A DNA stretch of 9,108 bases from Pyrinomonadaceae bacterium (GTDB lineage: Bacteria; Acidobacteriota; Blastocatellia; Pyrinomonadales; Pyrinomonadaceae): assembly GCA_025937955.1 (NCBI GenBank), contig JAICQI010000193.1:1-9108 (forward strand), written 5' to 3'. The notes beneath the pieces are model-generated. The model saw only the letters and a program-made list of their open reading frames with translations, ran no database searches and was not told where the DNA came from. This document shows positions 5,598 through 9,108 of the stretch, piece after piece. Within the stretch, counting starts at the first letter, position 1, and every line of letters begins with the position of its first letter. The translations under genes and the position numbers were made by a program.

Positions 5598-6200
5598 TTA
5601 AGTCTCACTCATGGCAACAACTTTCATCCGCCTGAGGATCTTTGCCAGCTCGATGCGCCCACGATTGATACGCGACTTCACTGTTCCTTCCGGAATTTTC
5701 AAGAGGTCTACAATCTCCTGATAGCTCAGCTCTTCGATATCTCTCAGTATCACGCACGTTCTTAAGTCAGGTGAAAGCTTATCTATGCCTGCCTGCACCT
5801 GCGCGCCGAGCTCGCGGCGCTCCATCTCCTTCTGAACTGAGTTTGTCCGCGTGTGAAGGTGATAACTGTGGTCAGCGAGATCGTCAGCGAGGTTGTCGTG
5901 TGGTGTGCGTTGGCGCTTGCGGTAATCATCGATGATCAAATTACGCGCGAGCCTCATCAGCCAGTTTTGCAAATCACCCTGCTTGGGGTCGTATTGATCC
6001 AAAGAACGATAAACCCGAACGAAAACTTCCTGAGTCAGATCTTCCGCCGTATCGGAACGCGAGGTAAAGCGGTAAGCCAGGTTATAGATGCGGCGGGAAT
6101 AGCTCTGCACAATCTGTTCCCACGCCGCGCCGTCGCCTGCGCGACACCTGCGAACCAATTCGGCTCCTTCACTAACTGCCAAAGCCTTTACAGCTCCCAC
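5598..6200 (-). CDS. ECF-type RNA polymerase sigma factor (sigma70 family, RpoE-like)
   Basis: With the chosen GTG start the protein has 200 residues, the usual ECF length. Region 2 spans about 29-99: IYNLAYRFTSRSDTAEDLTQEVFVRVYRSL, given here in pieces as IYNLAYRF, then DLTQEVF of region 2.2, then LMRLARNLIIDDYRKRQ of region 2.4. Region 4 spans about 135-190, with LREL-like CVILRDIEELSYQEI and the helix-turn-helix IPEGTVKSRINRGR. There is no extra C-terminal domain. I chose GTG at 6198-6200 because GGAG (complement of 6209-6212) lies 8 nt upstream. A TTG at 6239 would add 13 residues with poorer signals. The anti-sigma factor follows 97 bp downstream, the normal arrangement for an ECF regulator and its inhibitor. 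A possible autoregulatory promoter is noted at 6267-6292. The stress that activates it cannot be read from the sequence. Confidence 0.93.
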   Translation of the reverse strand: MGAVKALAVSEGAELVRRCRAGDGAAWEQIVQSYSRRIYNLAYRFTSRSDTAEDLTQEVFVRVYRSLDQYDPKQGDLQNWLMRLARNLIIDDYRKRQRTPHDNLADDLADHSYHLHTRTNSVQKEMERRELGAQVQAGIDKLSPDLRTCVILRDIEELSYQEIVDLLKIPEGTVKSRINRGRIELAKILRRMKVVAMSET

Positions 6201-6266
6201 CGTAACTTCTCCAGGTACCTGTAGGTCGGAAATCGTCAAAGGCGGCCAAACCTTGTCCGAGCGGGA

Positions 6267-6292
6267 TTACGACAGGTACTAAACTAAAGTTC
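6267..6292 (-). promoter_or_regulatory. candidate ECF promoter upstream of the sigma gene
   Basis: The minus strand reads GAACTT (complement of 6287-6292), then 14 bp, then TCGTAA (complement of 6267-6272). This resembles sigmaE-type promoters (GGAACTT and TCTGA-like), although the spacer is about two bases shorter than usual. It lies about 67 bp before the GTG start of the sigma gene, so it could serve autoregulation. The octamer GAACTTTA recurs upstream of the anti-sigma gene. Evidence is sequence resemblance only. Confidence 0.3.
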
Positions 6293-6302
6293 AGCAAAGT
6301 TT

Positions 6303-6356
6303 GCCACAAAGAGGCACAGAAGGACAGAGCCACAAAAAGGCACAAAAAACACAAAT
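6303..6356. repeat. degenerate CACAAA/GGCACA-type repeat tract
   Basis: About 54 bp consist of approximate repeats of GCCACAAAG, GGCACAGAAGG, GCCACAAAAAGG and GCACAAAAAACACAAA. The plus strand is almost free of T. Similar CACAGAG-rich intergenic tracts are common in genomes of several environmental phyla, where they are thought to be spreading non-coding repeats. No function is known to me. The tract lies between two divergent transcription units. Confidence 0.55.
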
Positions 6357-6364
6357 GATAATAG

Positions 6365-6409
6365 GAACAAGTCAGCAGGATAGAACAAGTCAGGAAGAGG
6401 GACTTGTTC
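6365..6409. repeat. GAACAAGTC direct repeat plus inverted copy (possible operator or hairpin)
   Basis: GAACAAGTCAG occurs at 6365-6375 and again at 6383-6393, an 18-bp period. The reverse complement GACTTGTTC follows at 6401-6409. The second and third copies form a perfect 9-bp stem with a 9-nt loop, followed on the plus strand by TTTC. Three copies of a 9-mer in 45 bp is not expected by chance. It could be a regulator binding site, a weak terminator on the plus strand, or part of a small mobile repeat. Confidence 0.55.
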
Positions 6410-6500
6410 TTTCTACAGGTGCTTTCTTGCCCCAACTGCTTTGATGTAGTAGCCTGTGCGACCGGCCCAACATCTTGTGGTTTCTCTCATTGAAGGTTAG

Positions 6501-7574
6501 ATGGCAAACACGCCGAGCTATCGAAAATACATTGAATTCGGGATTCTCTGCTTGCTTGCCGCAGGGCTGCTGTGGTGGTTCGGCCGGAATCTGGACTGGG
6601 TCGAAGTTCGAAATTCGCTCAGTAACTCCGATCCATATCTGCTCACCGCCGCCGTACTGATCATCTGTGCGGCTTATGCTTTTCGGGCATTTCGCTGGGC
6701 GGCGCTACTGAAACCTCTGAGCGCAGCCCGGTTTGCCGACCTCTTTGCCGCTACCACGATCGGCTTTAGCGGCGTCTTTCTGGTCGGCCGCGCGGGCGAG
6801 TTCGTGAGACCGGTGGTGCTCTCAATGCGCGATCCGCGTGTGAGACCGAGTGCTTCGCTGGTCACGATCATGGTCGAACGTATTTATGACCTGACCGCCG
6901 TGGCGCTGATGTTTGCGGTCAACTTGATTTGGTTCGCGCCACCGCCCTCAGCCGAAGTTTCATTCGACCAGGTGCGAACCGCCGGAGTCGGACTGGTCGG
7001 CGCCATCATTCTCGGCATCGCCTTTCTTACGTGGTTCAGGAAACGCTCGTCAGTCGTTATCAACTTTTTCGAACGACTCTTCGCGCGCTGGCGCTTTGTG
7101 CCACGACGGCTGTCGCAGCTTGTCCTGAGGCTCCTCGAACAACTCGCCCAGGCACTTCGCGTACTCGTGAATTTTCGTGAACTGGCAGAAACGACCGGTT
7201 GGACTGTTTTGGTCTGGGTTGGCATAGCCACGGCGAATCTGCTCGTGATGCGAGCTTTTCATCTTCAGATTGGAGTTGCGGAAGCGATATTCGTGTTGGG
7301 CTGGTCGCTGGTGGGTTCACTCGTGCCGACACCCGGCGGCGCGGCCGGCGCTTTTCACGCAGCGACTGCGGGAGCTCTGATATTTCTCGGCGTGAAGAAA
7401 GAGACCGCCGCGGCACTCTCGATTGTTCTGCACCTGGTGGATTTTGGTCCAGCAGTTTTGTTTGGTCTTTTCTATGTAATTCGTGGTGACCTGAGTCTGG
7501 CGAAATTGCGCGCCATGATTTCACCTCAGCCAACTGAGGATCTCATTGACGAAGTCCCGGAAAGGGTTCACTAA
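6501..7574 (+). CDS. LPG-synthase-TM / UPF0104 family integral membrane protein
   Basis: The protein has 357 residues and about eight membrane helices, among them about 12-28, 46-62, 80-97, 128-146, 161-178, 234-251, 260-276 and 305-326. It shows the pattern of the flippase-like domain shared with the N-terminal part of MprF: FRAFRW (61-66), GRAGEFVRP (96-104), VERIYDL (125-131) and PTPGGAAGAFH (276-286). There is no C-terminal aminoacyl-transferase domain, so it cannot make lysyl-PG by itself. Stand-alone members are proposed to move lipids or lipid-linked sugars across the membrane; the substrate here is unknown. GAAGG at 6492-6496 is the ribosome site, with a short 4-nt gap to the ATG. Its stop is 1 bp before the nrdR start, so it probably heads the nrdR-hsp20-lon run. 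The family call is solid; the function is not. Confidence 0.88.
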   Translation: MANTPSYRKYIEFGILCLLAAGLLWWFGRNLDWVEVRNSLSNSDPYLLTAAVLIICAAYAFRAFRWAALLKPLSAARFADLFAATTIGFSGVFLVGRAGEFVRPVVLSMRDPRVRPSASLVTIMVERIYDLTAVALMFAVNLIWFAPPPSAEVSFDQVRTAGVGLVGAIILGIAFLTWFRKRSSVVINFFERLFARWRFVPRRLSQLVLRLLEQLAQALRVLVNFRELAETTGWTVLVWVGIATANLLVMRAFHLQIGVAEAIFVLGWSLVGSLVPTPGGAAGAFHAATAGALIFLGVKKETAAALSIVLHLVDFGPAVLFGLFYVIRGDLSLAKLRAMISPQPTEDLIDEVPERVH

Positions 7575-7575
7575 A

Positions 7576-8055
7576 ATGAAATGTCCATTCTGTGCGTATC
7601 TCGAAGACAAGGTGGTTGACTCGCGCGAGTCGCGCGAAGGCGACGCCATCCGGCGCCGCAGAGAATGTCTCAGGTGTGAGCGAAGATTCACGTCCTACGA
7701 GCGCATCGATGAGATACCTTACATGGTCGTTAAAAAGGACGGCCGTCGAGAGACCTTCGATCGCAACAAGGTAATGGCCGGCCTGTTGCGCGCCTGCGAG
7801 AAGCGTCCCGTGCCTTCAACTAAACTCGATAGCATCGTAAACGGGATCGAGAAGTATGTTCAGGAATCGCCCGAACGCGAACGTCCCACCAGCAAGATCG
7901 GAGAGATGATCATGCGTCGCTTGAAAGAACTGGACAAAGTCGCATATGTTCGGTTCGCTTCGGTGTATTTGGAGTTTGAAGACGTCTCCGAATTCATGAA
8001 TGAGCTCAAGAACCTGGTGCGGACGAGGAACAGCGGACCATCAGGCAAGAAGTAG
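7576..8055 (+). CDS. nrdR: transcriptional repressor NrdR
   Basis: NrdR represses ribonucleotide reductase genes in response to nucleotide levels. This protein has 159 residues, close to the usual 150-160. It has the N-terminal zinc ribbon with Cys3, Cys6, Cys31 and Cys34, including the typical MKCPFC start, DSRESREGDAIRRRREC and the RCERRFTSYER stretch. An ATP-cone domain follows at about 49-139, with VVKKDGRRETFDRNKV and the VAYVRFASVY motif. The ATG at 7576-7578 gives the canonical start and has AAAGGG 9 nt upstream. An in-frame ATG at 7546 would overlap the previous gene by 29 bp and add an uncharacteristic decapeptide. No target ribonucleotide reductase gene or obvious NrdR-box pair is present in the window. 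It is tightly packed between the membrane-protein gene (1 bp) and hsp20 (24 bp). Confidence 0.97.
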   Translation: MKCPFCAYLEDKVVDSRESREGDAIRRRRECLRCERRFTSYERIDEIPYMVVKKDGRRETFDRNKVMAGLLRACEKRPVPSTKLDSIVNGIEKYVQESPERERPTSKIGEMIMRRLKELDKVAYVRFASVYLEFEDVSEFMNELKNLVRTRNSGPSGKK

Positions 8056-8079
8056 TATTACGAACAAGGGGAACTGGCA

Positions 8080-8559
8080 ATGATCAAACCCATTCGTGCG
8101 ACCGGATTAGAACGGCTCGAGTTGCAGCGACTGCGCGACCGCGTGGGGCGGCTCTATGCGGCTTTGCAGGAAGCGACCGAAGCCGAGAACCCGTTGGCCT
8201 CCGGAACCTGGGCGCCGCCGGTAGATCTTTGCGAAACGGAGAAAATGATTTCAATTCGAGTCGAGCTACCGGGTGTGACTGCCGAACAGATAAAAATCGG
8301 TCTTTGCAACACTAAACTCAGAATCTCGGGTGAAAAGAAAAGACGGCCCAACCGCCGGAAGATTCTTTCTTACCTGTGTTCGGAGCGCAGCTTTGGCAAG
8401 TTCGAACGCATCGTGCCGTTGCGTTGGACCTTCAGCATCCGCGAGGCGTCGGCGGAGCTTAGCAACGGTGTGCTTCACATTTGCCTTCCAAAGATGGAGG
8501 ACAGAAGGGGAGAGGAGGTCCTGATAGCAGTAAAGGACACGGGCCATGGCGATAGCTAA
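8080..8559 (+). CDS. small heat-shock protein, Hsp20/alpha-crystallin family
   Basis: The protein has 159 residues. A variable N-terminal arm (1-45) precedes the alpha-crystallin domain at about 46-139. Motifs are WAPPVDLCETE, IRVELPGVTAEQI, LRISGEKK, SERSFGKFERIVPL and the signature AELSNGVLHICLPK (125-138). The C-terminal tail holds VLIAV, which may serve as the I-x-I/V anchor for oligomer assembly. Such proteins hold unfolding proteins for refolding or degradation. Four cysteines (51, 76, 100, 135) are more than most family members have. AAGGGG at 8066-8071 is 8 nt before the ATG. The stop overlaps the lon start by 14 bp, so co-expression with Lon is likely and fits a hold-or-degrade pair. 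No HrcA-type CIRCE element is visible. Confidence 0.95.
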   Translation: MIKPIRATGLERLELQRLRDRVGRLYAALQEATEAENPLASGTWAPPVDLCETEKMISIRVELPGVTAEQIKIGLCNTKLRISGEKKRRPNRRKILSYLCSERSFGKFERIVPLRWTFSIREASAELSNGVLHICLPKMEDRRGEEVLIAVKDTGHGDS

Positions 8560-9108
8560 AGAACCAGAGTTTACGGAAGCAATCGAAACAGTCGACAACG
8601 ATCAACAGTTGCAGATTCCTCGCGAGCTGCCGGTGCTGCCCTTGCGCGACATCGTGATCTACCCGTTCATGATCGTTCCTTTGTTTGTGTCACGCGAGAA
8701 GTCGATCCGGGCAGTTGACGAAGCATTAGCTGAGAACCGGATGATCCTGCTCGCGTCACAGAAGGATCTCGATAAGGAAGAACCGACAGCCGAGGATCTC
8801 TACGCCGTCGGTACTGCGGCAGTCATCATGCGGATGCTCAAGTTGCCTGACGGGCGTATCCGCATCCTGGTCCAGGGCCTGGCGCGTGCGCAGATCGAAT
8901 CTGTCGACGCCACTGGCGAGTACCTGCGCTCGAAAGTGAGCGTGATGCAGGAAGTGTTGCCTCCGGAACGTTCGCTGGAAGTTGAAGCTCTCGTGCGCAA
9001 CGTACGCGCCTCGATGGAGAAGGCTATCAATCTCGGTAAGAACATTTCGCCTGAAGTAATGGCGATCATTGCCAACCTCGACGACGCGGGACGTCTCGCG
9101 GATTTGTC
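8546..9108 (+). CDS. lon: ATP-dependent protease Lon, N-terminal part (runs off the right edge)
   Basis: This is the start of Lon, the hexameric AAA+ serine protease that degrades misfolded and regulatory proteins in the cytoplasm. About 187 of the usual ~800 residues are present, all within the N-terminal LON substrate-binding domain. The pattern is typical: LPVLPLRDIVIYPFMIVPLFV (residues about 28-48, split here as LPVLPLRD, IVIYPFM, IVPLFV), REKSIRAVDEAL, the YAVGTAAVIMRMLKLPDGRIRILVQG region given in part as VGTAA and RILVQGLAR, then a helical segment to the edge. The ATP-binding and Ser-Lys protease domains lie beyond the window. The ATG overlaps the hsp20 stop by 14 bp, and AAGGA sits 8 nt upstream of it inside hsp20, so translation is probably coupled. 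Confidence 0.96.
   Translation, partial: MAIAKEPEFTEAIETVDNDQQLQIPRELPVLPLRDIVIYPFMIVPLFVSREKSIRAVDEALAENRMILLASQKDLDKEEPTAEDLYAVGTAAVIMRMLKLPDGRIRILVQGLARAQIESVDATGEYLRSKVSVMQEVLPPERSLEVEALVRNVRASMEKAINLGKNISPEVMAIIANLDDAGRLADL

Larger units (their letters stand above)
6201..6500. other. divergent intergenic region between the sigma gene and the UPF0104 gene
   Basis: These 300 bp should hold the promoters of the leftward sigma operon and the rightward membrane-protein/nrdR/hsp20/lon run. They contain an ECF-like box (6267-6292), a degenerate CACAAA-type repeat tract (6303-6356) and a GAACAAGTC repeat cluster (6365-6409). An 87-residue open frame on the minus strand crosses it but has no ribosome site and a composition set by the repeats, so I do not call it a gene. 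I see no convincing sigma70 promoter for the rightward run. Confidence 0.5.

Noticed and set aside
6201..6239. TTG start of the sigma factor at 6237-6239
   Set aside because: It adds 13 residues outside region 2 with only a weak AAGG site; the GTG at 6198-6200 has GGAG 8 nt upstream. It cannot be fully excluded.
6172..6435. 87-residue cysteine-rich open frame on the minus strand
   Set aside because: It overlaps the sigma gene start, has no ribosome site, and its composition comes from the CACAAA-type repeat tract.
7546..7575. NrdR start at 7546
   Set aside because: It would overlap the upstream gene by 29 bp and precede the canonical MKCPFC start with an unrelated decapeptide.
8800..9075. 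91-residue minus-strand frame
   Set aside because: It is antisense to lon, which is unambiguous in the forward frame.

Overview
The window looks like a chromosomal segment of a soil-type Gram-negative bacterium with moderate GC. The best guess is Acidobacteriota (Blastocatellia/Pyrinomonadaceae-like). That guess rests on the gene set: a partial selA, an MXAN_5187-like protein, an ECF sigma operon with zinc-finger membrane proteins, and nrdR-hsp20-lon. It is inference, with no phylogenetic test behind it. I see no tRNA, rRNA, CRISPR array, transposase or prophage gene.

Left part (1-2522). A truncated selA (selenocysteine synthase) runs leftward off the edge. It diverges from a rightward gene for an MXAN_5187 C-terminal-like protein of unknown function, which has a good sigma70-type promoter. 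That gene converges on a leftward cold-shock protein gene, and the two share a perfect hairpin terminator. Upstream of the cold-shock gene are 378 bp without a gene. This stretch holds a strong promoter-like element and, between it and the start codon, an intrinsic terminator-like hairpin. It could be an attenuated leader.

Middle part (2523-6200, all leftward). An M23 envelope peptidase with one membrane anchor and a coiled coil lies downstream of, and separate from, an apparent four-gene operon. The operon encodes an ECF sigma factor, a membrane anti-sigma factor with two tandem zinc-binding modules, a B-box-like zinc-finger polytopic membrane protein, and a 72-residue two-helix membrane protein. 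It ends in a 12-bp-stem hairpin. The octamer GAACTTTA, which resembles an ECF -35 element, occurs upstream of both the sigma gene and the anti-sigma gene.

Right part (6201-9108). A 300-bp divergent spacer carries CACAAA-type degenerate repeats and a GAACAAGTC direct/inverted repeat. A tight rightward run follows: an LPG-synthase-TM/UPF0104 membrane protein, nrdR (ribonucleotide reductase repressor), hsp20 (small heat-shock chaperone) and the N-terminal part of lon (ATP-dependent protease). The spacings are 1 bp, 24 bp and a 14-bp overlap, which suggests co-transcription and links deoxynucleotide control with protein quality control.

Most genes are recognisable housekeeping or stress functions. 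The least explained features are the cold-shock leader, the tandem-duplicated anti-sigma factor with its two membrane partners, and the repeat-bearing spacer.
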